NCBI GenBank assembly: GCA_020536535.1
Contig: JAHLWZ010000264.1
Span: forward strand, 11,401 to 58,106
DNA length: 46,706 nt
Source: Pelomyxa schiedti
Taxonomy: Eukaryota; Evosea; Pelobiontida; Pelomyxidae
Direction of reading: 5' to 3'
Below the pieces are notes generated by a model. That model did no database searches, was not told the origin of the DNA, and saw only the letters and a list, made by a program, of their open reading frames with translations. The position numbers were made by a program, and so were the translations under genes. Positions 1-10,405 of this stretch are shown here, one piece after another. Numbering within the stretch: the stretch's first letter is position 1; the number at the start of each line of letters is the position of its first letter.

Positions 1-1221
1 GGAGCCGTCGTTGGATCGGAGCTGAATTTTGTGAAGTCGCTGTCAGATAGCGTTTCATGTTTGCCAGTATCATCCACCCGGACAACGGAAGAGCCTGGGC
101 TCTTTGCTTTTGCCATAAGTCTCATCAATTGTTCTCTTGTAGACATTTAGTGTTCGGAACAATTAATTCACTGAATTACGTATTGTCTGGTCTCGATGCG
201 GCAACTGACGCGGCCATTGTAAGCCATGACGCCGATGAAGAGAGTTCACTGAGGGTAAAATCCAACCTTCTGAAGTCGTCTTTATTATCATCAAACACTC
301 GCGCTATGAAGCAGTCTCCGTACACCTGTTGTGTTGCTCAGTCCACACCACAAAACAGTAAAAGGAAAGTCACATCAGTTGGACGACCAGCAAGGGTACA
401 AATTTCACTTGCGCGTTTATTGTAAGGCATTCCCTTGATCTTTCCCATATCCGACACGTACATATTTATTCCTATGTAACTGCAATAGCACATTTAAAAG
501 AGTGTAGACCCAAGGATTTTTGACATACCCACTTGCTGGCGTATTCATAACAAGTGGAATCGTGTCTACTATATGACTAGTTTCTGAGATTGTCTCAAGT
601 TGTTCATCGGATATCTGTGTTGAGTGGTGGGTGAGTACTACGGAAGCGGTCAATTGCGAAATTACAATCATGCATGAGGCAAAAACTAATCAGGTAAAGC
701 GGAGTACCGTTGAACCAGAAGGCATCCTCGCCTGTATTTGATCCCTTAGTGCCCTCTTTCCCTCGTCCTTATCTGCCTTAGACACTTTGCCTGAATTTTT
801 AGTTAGACAGTTGACACAAAATGAAAAAAACTGTGTTACATAAAACTGGTTTTTTTGTGAGAGTTATGTTTCTTCATTATTTTTTATGTTTTCAATGAGG
901 GAACATATTTGCAAATAAAATTGTTGTTGATATAATAATATAAACATATTATCAATGTTGTAAGTATGTTCCATTTTATGTTTATGTTTTCAATGTTACG
1001 CCAGTAACAAAAATAAGTGGTGGTGGGGGGATTTCGGTACCGCTATTTGCCGCGTCGTATCTCTTAAAGTGTGCCTGCAGGGTTCTAACCAAACACCCCA
1101 CCAAGTCATCCCCCCACTCCTGCCTCAGTTCCGTAGGCACCTCCGCCAAATCGCACGGCACGCACACGTACCGAAACGATCCACCATCACCGCCGCCACT
1201 CGCTGTCGTAGTGCTACTCAT
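1..1221 (-). CDS. Conserved eukaryotic protein, probably MYND-finger family, 3' end cut by the window edge
   Basis: Six exons chain with matching phases: 1221-1041, 790-708, 614-529, 479-374, 325-180 and 135 to the left edge. The ATG at 1221 starts MSSTTTASGGGDGG. Conserved-looking stretches include FRYVCVPCDLAEVP, YIGINMYVSDMGK, GMPYNKRASEIC, YGDCFIARVFD and LDFTLSELSSSASWL. From memory, the pattern 'CxPCDLxxP ... NxYVxxxGxxKGxPxNxRAxxI ... GDxFxxRVFD' occurs in an uncharacterised protist and plant family that often ends in a C-terminal MYND zinc finger. The C-terminus is missing here, so that is unconfirmed. The protein has no signal peptide or membrane segment. Exon chaining is well supported because every donor/acceptor pair keeps frame; the family assignment is moderate. 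Confidence 0.72.
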
Positions 1222-1288
1222 TAGATACGCGATCTAAATTTTGGATCGAAAAGCTAAAAGGAAGATACAAGTGGTCTTCTCGGAACTG
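1222..1288. promoter_or_regulatory. Bidirectional 67-bp promoter/5'-UTR gap
   Basis: The start codons of the minus-strand gene (1221) and the first ankyrin-like gene (1289) are only 67 bp apart, so both promoters and both 5' leaders must lie here or overlap coding sequence. The stretch contains two related blocks, GCGATCTAAA and TTGGATCGAAAAG. No TATA box is obvious. Confidence 0.5.
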
Positions 1289-3488
1289 ATGGACCACGGT
1301 AAACGTAACAGCAGGGGCGATGACGCCGATGGCGGGAGTGACGTGCACAACGCAGAGTGGCGGCGGGGTAGGCATCGGTGGGCCGTGTGGGTGTCCCACG
1401 TGGTGTGGAACCACGTGGTTGGGCGCTACCGCGAGAGCAGGCCGGCCGACGGCTACCTCGCGGTGTGGGTCGCCTCGGTGGGCGACGGCCTGTGGCCCCT
1501 CGCCCCGCTGGCGTGCCGCGCCCTCCCCTCGTGGGCCCCAGGCTCCGCCTACACGCGGCTGACGTGGGCCGCACTCGCCGGAGCCAAGTCGTGCATCAAG
1601 TGTCTGCTGCTGAGGGACAGTAAGAGCCGGATGAGGGACGACCACAAGGAGGTGATGGCTGTGCTGTGGGGGCTGTGCGAGGGCGCCCACACACAATGGG
1701 CCAGGGCCCTCGCTGGCGATGATGGTGATTGTGATGGTCATCCTTATAATGGTGATGGGCAGCAGGAGGTATCTGAGGCTAGTGCATCGGTATCTTCGAT
1801 GAGGAGGTGGTGGAGGGAAGAGTGTGGGTTGGTGTGGCCTGGAACCGCTGATGGTGACAGGGACTTGGTGGAGCTAATCAGGAGTCACATTGGTTATCAG
1901 TCCCTGCTGTACTGTGTGTGCGAGAATGGGCACTTGGAGACTGCTAAGTGGGTCGTTGAGAGGTTCAGGATCAGGGACACTTGGGAGGTGGCATGGCCAT
2001 TGATGGGGGCACTGAAAGCGAGGCACTTGGGCGTTGCCGAGTGGTTGTGCAACAAGTTCCGTGGGTGTGAGGACCTGCAGTGGTTCAAGGACTTCCCCCT
2101 GGAAGATTCATTTCACAGTGCCAGTGTTGAGGTGGCTGAGTGGGTGGTGAACAGGTTCCCAGACCATGACTTCAGTTGGGAGTTTTTGCATGACATCTCT
2201 CACTTCTCCTACTCTAGGAGTGATCTTCTACAACTTCTCAAGTGGATGAGGAAAAGGTTCCCAGAGCTTGACCCAGAGCTAATAGATTTACGCTGGGCAA
2301 AAATCCCATACCTTGAGGTGATACAGTGGGGAACTGAGGTAAATTCTGAATTCTACGTGTATCTAAAATCAATGGCCTCGTATTGTGAGGCCAGTGTCTT
2401 TGAGTGGGCCTTGGAGAACGAGGAAATCTGCCCCAAAATATCTTTTAGTCTTATCTTCAATACATGCCGGAATCCAAATGACCTTGCACCAGTTGTGCAG
2501 TTGCTGGTGAGTAAATTGGCCACCCCACTCACGCGTCCAGAACTTCAGCAGTTATTGTGTTGGTCGCTAGCATTCAACAACCTGAAAACTGCAAACTGGA
2601 TTGATGATACTTTCCATGTAATGGATGAGATCAACACCACTTCCGGCGCAATCCAAGGAGCCCTGAAGGAGATATGCTCTCATTTCATGTTTCGTGCCGA
2701 GTATGTTGACGGTTTGCAATGGTTCCTCGGGCGCAGAGCCACCTTGGATCTTGACGAATCTGCCATTGTGGATATTGCCCAGTCAGCCAATAGCCTTGCA
2801 GTTACTTTACTCCTGCTGAGGGTGTTTCCCGTCAATGGTGCTAAATACACAGGAATGCTGGACAGAACACTGAAGCGAGCAGTATCCTCTGGCTGCTGTG
2901 AGCAAGTGAAGCAACTTGTCACTCTGCTTGGAAGGGAAACATTCACCACGCAATCTGTGCAGAGTATTCTCACAGAACAAACCCACCCGAAAGTGTGGGA
3001 CATCGAGAACTTCTCCAGCAAAACAGTGAAGTGGTTGATTAAAGAGTACCACCTTGACAGTGATCAAGTAAAAGCAAACTCCAACTTCCTGCTCTACAAC
3101 AGGCTCATGTTTGGAAAGAACCACTGTGCTGAGTGGATCATCCACAGCTTCGATGTAACACTGCAAGAGGTAACAAATCCCACTTCTATAGTTAATGATT
3201 TCTCAGCAGTCACAGGTCACTGAAATGATGAAAATGTGGGGCAGGTTCCAGATGACTCCATGGACAGACCTCGACACTTGGAGGATGCTGCACAGGCACT
3301 TCCCCTCACTGACAGCAGAAGCAATTCACAACGCCTTCAGTTTGGTTCTGAGCTCTCCTGTCACCGCTCTGTTTGTCCTCGACAAGTTCCCATCAGTCAC
3401 AAGGATGGATCTTCTGAACTACGGCGAATATGGGAAATCAAGTTACGTCGCTACTGAGACTTCCCTCTGGTTTGAGGGCAACATGTGA
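1289..3488 (+). CDS. Ankyrin-like repeat protein, paralog 1 of 3
   Basis: Two exons, 1289-3169 and 3210-3488, give about 719 residues. The first in-frame ATG after the upstream gene gives MDHGKRNSRGDDADGG. The intron ends at 3209, or at 3215 with the same phase; without splicing the frame stops at 3223. The N-terminal part is GC-rich and carries the family motif VWVSHVVWNHVV and RLTWAALAGAKSCIKCLLL. Divergent ankyrin-type helices follow, such as CENGHLETAKWVVERF and HLGVAEWLCNKF, then many degenerate 'WxxxxF' repeats. The C-terminal block ends with SSPVTALFVLDKFPS, shared with the next two genes. Ankyrin-type repeats mediate protein-protein contacts; the partner is unknown. It is the most diverged of the three copies. 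Confidence 0.85.
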
Positions 3489-3513
3489 GTTTGATGTAAA
3501 TTTTGGTAATCGG

Positions 3514-5865
3514 ATGTTGCCATGCTTGAGAGGCCCCTCAAATTCTTCGGCTAAAACCGTTTTTAGTGCTGTATCTCCAACAACCACCACTAGCAATCGG
3601 GTGGAGTCCATGGGCCACGCGGTCCTCGTGTCGCACGTTGTGTGGGCCCACGTTGTCCCCTGGTGGTCAAACCACTGCGTGTCCCCCGCTTCCTGGCGCC
3701 GCTACGTCGACGTGTTGCAGCGTCAGCAGGAGTTCGCGGGGTGGCTGATGGGCGTCGGGGAGGGAGTGTGGCCGCTGGTGCCGCTGGCGTGCCGGGCCCT
3801 CGCGGCCCTGCCCGTGGTTACGCGGGGCGTCCCGCGGTTCACGAGGTACACCCGGCTGACGTGGGCCGCGCTCGCCGGCGCCAAGGCGTGCATCAGGTGG
3901 CTCCTGCGCAAGGACGGCGGCCGCAGCGAGGCCCCGCAGGAGGGACCAGCCGCGTCGCTTGTAGTGGCCAGAGAAAGCGGTGGAGGTGGAATAATGGGAG
4001 GACTGGTGGGTTGGGTGGAACGAAGATTTGTTGGGTTGGGAAAGTCTGGGGGTGGTTGTGGTGATTTGAAGTATACCACGGCCAACAGGAGTGGAGACAA
4101 GGAGATTATGGCTGTGCTGTTTGGTCTGTGTGGCGGGGGACACACCATGATGGCAATGGCTCTGGCCGCGGATCCAGCTGCAAGGGCAGCTGAATGTCGG
4201 TCAGAAGGTACAGCTATGACGAGGTGGTGGAGGGAAGGGTGTGGGCTGGTTTGGCCTGATGATTCTGGTGGTGACAGGGACTTGGTGGAACTCATCAGGA
4301 GCCGCACTGGGTATAACTCCCTGCTTCGCCAAGTGTGCGAGAATGGACACTTGGACACTGCAAAGTGGGTTGTGGAGAGGTTTGGGATCAGGGAGTCGTG
4401 GGAGGTGGCATTGCCATTGCTTTATGCACTTGAAGGGGGTCACTTGGATGTTGCCAAGTGGCTGTATGGCACTGTTCCCTCATGTGAGTCTCTTCAGAGC
4501 CTCGACTTGGGTGATGTGTTCCATAGTGGAAGGCTGGACATTGCGCAGTGGACGTTCCTTTCCGCATTTCCAAAATGTTCTGTGGATGCTGAAGAAGAGA
4601 GTGTGATAGGAAGCGTGTCAGAAAGCACGAGTTGTGATGATGATGAGCTCCTGAGATTGTGTGACTGGGCCAAGGGGAATTTTGACCTTAACGAACCTCC
4701 ATCTCTGTATTTAATTCACAATCTGGCAGTGATGAAGTGGGTGGTTTCCACCTATGGTGTGGGTGTCAGAAGGAAAGATGCCACTCGCATTGCTTTCAGG
4801 GAACCCAAAATCATTGAGTGGATTCTGATTGAAAAGGCAGTCCCTCCCACATTTGACCTGCTCACAAATCTGTGCAAAAACCCACACGAGCCGCTTTCAC
4901 TGGTGAAGTGGTTGTCAGAGAGGTTGCCATCTCCCACTCCAGAGCAAATCACAACACTGCTGTGTTGTTCCCTGTCCCACAACAACACCCACATTGCAGA
5001 TTGGTTGGAGGAAACCCACCACAATGATGTCAAGAGTTCGCTGTGCTCCAATGCTTGGGAATTGCTGCAGACAGTGGTGAAGGATACTGATGAGTTCAGG
5101 GACAGTGTTGCTGGCGTTGAGTGGTTGCTGCGACGGTGTCCAACACTCAACTCCTCTGATGAGACCTCAGTGGAGTACACAATATGGAGCTCCTTTAATG
5201 TGAGAGCCACTATTTTGCTGCTGGAAGCCTTCCACATTGATTATTTGAAACACAAGGCACTGCTGAAAATGAAGCTTGACCAAGTGGTCACACGGGGATC
5301 AATTGAGCAAGTCAAGAAGTTTGTCTCGCTGGCTGGGAGGGATTCCATCACCAGAAAAATGGTCACTGCCTGCATCACACAGGGACCACGATGTCCAAAT
5401 TCCAGCAAAGTTGTGAAGTGGTTGATCAAGGAATTCCACCTCGGTGAAGCAGAGGTGAAGGCAAACTCCAATTTTCTGGTTCGAAACTTGCTTTCACAGG
5501 GAAAGAATCACTGTGCCGAGTGGATCATTCACTCGTTTGGTGTGACTCTGAATGAAGTAAGCTCCCTTTTTTTCCTTCACTCCCCAACCAAAACTAAACA
5601 GTTTCTTGTGGCAATGGGATCATCAACAACAGCCTCATCCCTATGCAGCTGTGACCTCAACACTCTGAAGATGGTCATGAGGGTGTTCCCATCGATCACA
5701 GCCAAGGCATTCAAGCATAAAGGCCTGATGAACATTGCCGTCAGCTCACCAGTCACTGCCCAGTTCCTCATGCACAAGTTCCCCTCGTCCATCGCCCTCG
5801 ATTTCTTCCGCGGAGGATCCTCGTGCACATTACCAACAAGCATCTGGCTCGGCCAACATCTTTGA
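3514..5865 (+). CDS. Ankyrin-like repeat protein, paralog 2 of 3
   Basis: Exons 3514-5556 and 5602-5865 give about 768 residues. The open frame extends upstream to 3430, overlapping the previous gene. I chose the ATG at 3514, 25 bp after that gene's stop, because the paralogs show a Ser/Thr-rich leader just before RVESMGHAVLVSHVVW. The 45-nt intron is a multiple of three and has no stop, so it could be retained. The paralog at 5905 has a 53-nt intron at the identical codon, and splicing is required there, so splicing is likely here too. Repeats include CENGHLDTAKWVVERF and GGHLDVAKWLYG. Between residues about 140 and 220 lies a Gly/Ser-rich segment that differs in every paralog. Confidence 0.86.
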   Translation: MLPCLRGPSNSSAKTVFSAVSPTTTTSNRVESMGHAVLVSHVVWAHVVPWWSNHCVSPASWRRYVDVLQRQQEFAGWLMGVGEGVWPLVPLACRALAALPVVTRGVPRFTRYTRLTWAALAGAKACIRWLLRKDGGRSEAPQEGPAASLVVARESGGGGIMGGLVGWVERRFVGLGKSGGGCGDLKYTTANRSGDKEIMAVLFGLCGGGHTMMAMALAADPAARAAECRSEGTAMTRWWREGCGLVWPDDSGGDRDLVELIRSRTGYNSLLRQVCENGHLDTAKWVVERFGIRESWEVALPLLYALEGGHLDVAKWLYGTVPSCESLQSLDLGDVFHSGRLDIAQWTFLSAFPKCSVDAEEESVIGSVSESTSCDDDELLRLCDWAKGNFDLNEPPSLYLIHNLAVMKWVVSTYGVGVRRKDATRIAFREPKIIEWILIEKAVPPTFDLLTNLCKNPHEPLSLVKWLSERLPSPTPEQITTLLCCSLSHNNTHIADWLEETHHNDVKSSLCSNAWELLQTVVKDTDEFRDSVAGVEWLLRRCPTLNSSDETSVEYTIWSSFNVRATILLLEAFHIDYLKHKALLKMKLDQVVTRGSIEQVKKFVSLAGRDSITRKMVTACITQGPRCPNSSKVVKWLIKEFHLGEAEVKANSNFLVRNLLSQGKNHCAEWIIHSFGVTLNEVSSLFFLHSPTKTKQFLVAMGSSTTASSLCSCDLNTLKMVMRVFPSITAKAFKHKGLMNIAVSSPVTAQFLMHKFPSSIALDFFRGGSSCTLPTSIWLGQHL

Positions 5866-5904
5866 GTTTCGCTGAAACATCAGTTTTGGAAAAAAAAAAC
5901 CACA

Positions 5905-8246
5905 ATGGCGAGCATCACAACAAGTAGTACAAAAACAACAACCACAGACAATCGGGTGGAGTCCATGAGCCACGCAGTCCTCGTGTCGCACGTCGTGTGG
6001 ACCCACGTTGTCCCCTGGTGGTCAAACCACTGCGTGTCCCCCGCTGCCTGGCGCCGCCACGACGGCGTGTTGCAGCGTCAGCAGGAGCTCGCGGGGTGGC
6101 TGATGGGCGTCGGGGAGGGAGTGTGGCCGCTGGTGCCGCTGGCGTGCCGGGCCCTCGCGGCCCTGCCCGTGCTCACGCGGGGCGTCCCGCGGTTCACGAG
6201 GTACACGCGGCTGACGTGGGCCGCGCTCGCCGGCGCCAAGGCGTGCATCCGGTGGCTCCTGCGCAACGACGGCGGGGGCCACACGCCCGCCGCTCAGGGG
6301 CAGGGCGAAACAGCGGCCATTGATAGCAGCAGTACCTCTACGGCAACGACGCCTGTAGTAGCGAGTAAAGACAGCAGGGGCGGTGGAGGACGCGGAATAG
6401 TGGGAGGGCTGGTGGGCTGGGTGGAAAGCAGAGTTTCTGGGCGCGGTGTAACGGACAAGAGCAGCAGCAAAAACATCAGGAGGAGGAGCAGAGACAAGGA
6501 GATTATGGCTGTGCTGTTGGGGCTGTGTGGTGGTGGGCACACTGCTATGGCAATGGCCCTGGCGCAGGTGCGTCCCTCTGGCAGTGACATTACGAGGTGG
6601 TGGAGGGAAGAGTGTGGGCTGGTTTGGCCTGGTGATGGCCGTGGTGACAGGGACTTGGTGGAACTCATCAGGAGCCGCACTGGGTATAACTCCCTGCTGT
6701 GCCAAGTGTGCAAGAATGGACACTTGGAGACTGCAAAGTGGGTTGTGGAGAGGTTTGGGATCAGGGAGGTGTGGGAGGTGGTGTTGCCCTTGCAAGATGC
6801 ACTTGAGAGTGGCCAGTTGGGTATTGCAAAGTGGCTGTATGGTGCAGTTTCCCCAAGTCCGAAGAGCCTCTTTGCCAAAAGGGGTGATGTGTTCCATAGT
6901 GGAAGGCTGGATGTTGTGCAGTGGGCATTCCTCGAGAGGTTCCAAAACTGTTCTGCATGTGTGGAAGGTGAGTCCCGTGTGATAGGAAGTGTGTCGGCAA
7001 GCACTAGTTGCGATGACACTGAGATAATAAGATTGTGTGATTGGACCAAGGAGAATTTTGCACTCAAAGAGCCTCCATCTCTGGATATGATTAGCAATCT
7101 GGCAGTGATGAAGTGGGTGGTTTCCACCTATGGCGTGGGTGTCACAGGGAATTATACGCGTCGGATTGCTTTTTGGGAACCCAAAATCATTGAGTGGGTT
7201 CTGGTTGAAAAGGCAGTCCCTCCCACATTTGACCTGCTCACAAATCTGTGCAAAAACCCACACGAGCCTCTTTCACTTGTGAAGTGGTTGTCAGAGAGGT
7301 TGCCATCTCCCACTCCAGAGCAAATCACAACACTGCTGTGTTGTTCCCTGTCCCACAACAACACCCACATTGCAGATTGGTTGGAGGAAACCCACCACAA
7401 CGATGTCAAGAGTTCGCTGTGCTCCAATGCTTGGGAATTGATGCAGGCGGTGGTGAAGGATACCGATGAGTTCAGGGACAGTGTTGCTGGTGTTGAGTGG
7501 TTGCTGCGACGGTGTCCAACACTCAACTCCTCTGATGAGACCTCAGTGGAATTCACAATGTGGAGAACTGAGAATGTGAGAGTCTCTCTTTTACTGCTGG
7601 AAGCCTTCCACATTGATTATCTGAAACACACAGCGCTTTTGAAAATGAAGCTTGAGCAGATGGTTGTAATGGGGTCAATTGAACAAGTCAAGAAGTTTGT
7701 CTCGCTGGTTGGGAGGGATTCCATCACCAAAGAAATCGTAACTTTCTGTCTCACTCATGATTCCCTGATTCGGCACTCCAGCAAAGTTGTGAAGTGGTTG
7801 ATCAAGGAATTCCACCTCGGTGAATCAGAGGTGAAGGCAAACTCCAATGTTCTGGTCTGCAGCTTGATTTCACAGGGAAAGAACCACTGTGCTGAGTGGC
7901 TCATTCACTCATTCGATATCACAATGAATGAAGTACGCTTCCTTTTCATTCAGCACTTTTCCAGGCCAACCAAAAAAAAAACCAGTTTCTTGTTTCAATG
8001 AGGTCACCAAAGGCTGCCCTCTGCCACTGTGACCTCCACACACTGAGGATGATCATGCGGGTGTTCCCATCAATCACAGCCAAGGCATTCAAGGAGAAGG
8101 GTGTGAGGAACATCGCGGCCAGCTCACCAGTCACTGCCCAGTTCCTCATGCACAAGTTCCCCTCGTCCATCACCCTCTCTGATTTCCGGGAAGGACCCTC
8201 GTGCTCCTTTCTTACAACCACTTGGCTTGACAGTTTACACACATAG
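5905..8246 (+). CDS. Ankyrin-like repeat protein, paralog 3 of 3
   Basis: Exons 5905-7932 and 7986-8246 give about 762 residues starting MASITTSSTKTTTTDN. Donor GTACGC at 7933 and acceptor CCAG at 7985 keep phase 0; the unspliced frame stops at 8001. The start lies 39 bp after the stop of paralog 2. Domain order is the same: a GC-rich N-terminal SHVVW/WAALAGAKACIRWLL module, a variable low-complexity linker, ankyrin-like repeats, then the C-terminal block ending in SSPVTAQFLMHKFPSS. The middle third is almost identical to paralog 2 (for example LTNLCKNPHEPLSLVKWLSE) while the linker is not, which suggests gene conversion. An AATAAA lies 16 bp past the stop. Confidence 0.87.
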
Positions 8247-8261
8247 TACCTAGATCACAAC

Positions 8262-8267
8262 AATAAA
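8262..8267 (+). promoter_or_regulatory. Probable poly(A) signal of the third ankyrin-like gene
   Basis: AATAAA lies 16 bp downstream of the TAG stop at 8246, inside the 90-bp gap that separates this gene from the convergent GTPase gene. Position and match are typical, but the site was not tested. Confidence 0.4.
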
Positions 8268-8336
8268 CTAAAGTTCGGGTAGCTAGCATTCTCAAAAGAG
8301 TTGGAAATTGGTTGTAGTGGCAATTGTGTTAGTGCT

Positions 8337-9622
8337 TTAGCATAGAAGGCACTTTGTCTCTGGTGTGAGGGAAGACTCATCAAGCTTGGAGGTGATCCTT
8401 CTCTGGCGGCCTTTCTCACAGGCCTTTCGGAATAGGGAGGATACTTGTATCCTGGAACTGCTGGACGCACTCTCGATTGTGGCTGTGAGGTTCTCAAGGG
8501 GTATTTGTTGTTCCTTGCACCAAGCTGAAATCAAAGAAGATGTTACTATCTGTAACTGATGAGAAGAAATAAAAAAAAAAAAAGAGCGGCAAAGCGGGGA
8601 AGAGTATTGAAGAAGTGCAAACCGATGTCTTGGGAGCTTTGTCGATGAGGTCTGATTTGGTACCGGCTACAAAAAATACAGGTGGTGGCTGTTCAGCTAA
8701 TTCCGCCACTATGAGCCTGTGGTGGAGAATTTGAATTTCCGCATTTTGTAGTGTAACACACTTTTTAATTGAAGCTAATTGCTGCAAGGTTTGCCTGTTT
8801 GTGGAGTCGAAAACGAGTATGAACGCGTCAGTATGATACAAAGGAGCCCCAAGGCTACTCGCAACCGGTTCATTCCCCGGTATATCCTACACAAATATGA
8901 ATACAAGCCTCACGCAAGTATAGTATACATCCACATACAAAGACCAAGTACTGAACCCTCTCAGGTGGCTTCTCCAGCTCAACCTCACAGCATACAACAT
9001 CAGGACCATCCGAAGGTATGTACTCCTTCTCAAACCGGTCGTCGATCCACCTCCGTATCTGTTACAATTAGCGTGTGTGTCACCAGTTAGACACATAATT
9101 CCAAAACGCACACGTATCAGCGTATATATATAATAAGCATCGCATCCCATAATCAATCGCATCGCAAGCACACGACGCGCCCCAGGCACAACAACACGAG
9201 CACACGCACGCACGCACCAGGGCGGTCTTCCCGCAGCCCAGGGGCCCAACCACCGCCACGGTCACTCGTCGCTTGCCCGCGGGCCCCGCCTCCCCCTTGT
9301 CTTTGTCCTTGTCCATGGTCCCGCTGGCCCCCTCGCGCCTCCCCGTCCCCGTGCCCGTGCCCGTGCCTGATGAGGCGAGGCCCCCGCCCCCGCCCCCGCC
9401 ACGCGAGGGCGTCCCCGGAGATGATGGTGATGAGGCTGGGGTGGTTGCGTTGGTGGCCGAGGTGCTGCTTGTTGTTGCGGGGGGCTGGGCGAGGGGCGAC
9501 GGAGTTGCTGCTGCAGGCTGCGACTGTGGCTGAGGTTGGTTGTCGGTTGTCATCGGGGACGACGAGGACGAGGTCCTGGGCGAACCTGCAGCGCCTCGAT
9601 CGTCTTTGTTGCTTAAACTCAT
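8337..9622 (-). CDS. Ras-superfamily small GTPase with long disordered N-terminus and CaaX-like end
   Basis: Four exons, 9622-9218, 9058-8945, 8886-8623 and 8555-8337, are all joined in phase 0 and give about 333 residues. Residues 1 to about 115 are low complexity: Ser/Pro/Gln/Thr-rich, with Gly and Thr-Gly runs. The GTPase fold follows: P-loop GPLGCGKTAL (126-135), an effector-like segment IRRWIDDRFEKEYIPSDG, β3 plus G3 VQYLDIPGNE (DIPG at 174-177), and G4 TKSD (249-252). The last exon holds ISAWCKEQQIPLENL and a G5-like IESA. The C-terminus is KCLLC, which fits a CaaX prenylation site and hence membrane anchoring. The usual DTAGQE is replaced by DIPGNE, so the catalytic Gln is not at its normal place. 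Subfamily is not clear; Ras/Rap-like is only a guess. Confidence 0.85.
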
Positions 9623-9744
9623 TAAAAATTTGGTGTGGGATGAGGGGTGGATTTTGGTCGGGTTTTCATGAACCTCAGCCAATAAGCAGAAGTTTGTGAG
9701 CTAATGAGCGCTCATGAACAGTTGATTTTGCTCATAAATCCACT

Positions 9745-10322
9745 TTAGGGGTGGGATGGTGGTGGGGCTTCGGTGTCGGATTTGTCAAAGAAAATATTGA
9801 ACAGTGCTATACCGCCTACTACCAGCTGTAGGTGTGTTGAATAAAAGTGAGTGGTTCGGAAGCTTATGAGCAGGAACATACAGAACCAACACCAAGTATG
9901 AACTCCCCCGCGATTGCGGCTTTGTATGCATCTGAATATGTACCGGCGGGAGATGCGGCACAGGTGTGCATCTCGCCTATTGCGTCAAAGAATGGCCATG
10001 TGAAACATGTCAAACCGAACATCGCAGCCTGTGTTCGTTGATTCTGTTAGAGCGCAGTTCAACAGCGAAATACGGACACACCCCCATGAACATTGCTTTT
10101 GTGTTTGTCAACGCCCCGCAAATCAGGAACATGGTTGACACAAACACCAAGGCATCAAGGTATATTGATGTCGCCGTTGTGGCACCAGCAGCCATAGCAC
10201 ACCGTGCTATCACCAAACCCGCCTGTGTGTGGGTGATGTTCTGGTTAGTTGTGCGCACGACGACATCCGCGTGTTGTTCCGCTACATAAACGAATGGGAA
10301 TGGGGATGGTCAACACACCCAT
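9745..10322 (-). CDS. Small multi-pass membrane protein, tandem copy 1
   Basis: Exons 10222-10082, 10028-9882 and 9825-9745 are secure because they match the copy at 10588-11127 in length (47 and 49 codons), phase and donor position. The 5' exon is unresolved. The ATG homologous to copy 2 is at 10322 and a donor two codons later keeps frame, but the longer first exon seen in copy 2 is not preserved. The protein has about four hydrophobic stretches: AGLVIARCAMAAGA, LDALVFVSTMFLICG, FGLTCFTWPFFDAIG and FILGV joined to LVVGGIALFNIFF. A short polar tail ends SHP. It looks like a small tetraspan integral membrane protein; I recognise no named family. Exact function unknown. Confidence 0.7.
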
Positions 10323-10325
10323 GAG

Positions 10326-10405
10326 CCCGTGCACGCGATTATGTTTATAATCAATGGTAGTGCCATTGTGCTCCGTGTTTTGGCGTCCCGCGAATCGTTA
10401 GATTT
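10326..10405 (-). promoter_or_regulatory. Duplicated upstream region of membrane-protein copy 1
   Basis: On the plus strand this block shares CCCGTGCACGCGAT, CAATGGTAGTGCCAT and GTCCCGCGAATCGTTA, in the same order and spacing, with the block upstream of copy 2. These conserved words directly precede the start codon on the minus strand and are the best candidates for promoter or 5'-UTR elements. Confidence 0.5.

Noticed and set aside
57-425. 122-codon plus-strand ORF near the left edge
   Set aside because: It lies opposite exons of the minus-strand gene whose six exons chain in phase; no protein character of its own.
417-725. In-frame TGA in a possible signal peptide upstream of 671 (minus)
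   Set aside because: Splicing exon 790-708 directly to 614 (acceptor CAACACAG) avoids it and keeps frame, so no unusual decoding is needed.
982-1040. Unspliced end of the 79-codon frame at 982-1221 as a separate small protein
   Set aside because: A donor at 1040 and an acceptor before 790 join it in phase to downstream exons with family-like sequence.
6022-7263. 413-codon open frame antisense to the third ankyrin-like gene (also 211- and 277-codon ones nearby)
   Set aside because: It follows from GC-rich codon bias on the plus strand; the sense protein is conserved among paralogs and the antisense product has Pro/Thr/His-rich, unfolded-looking sequence.
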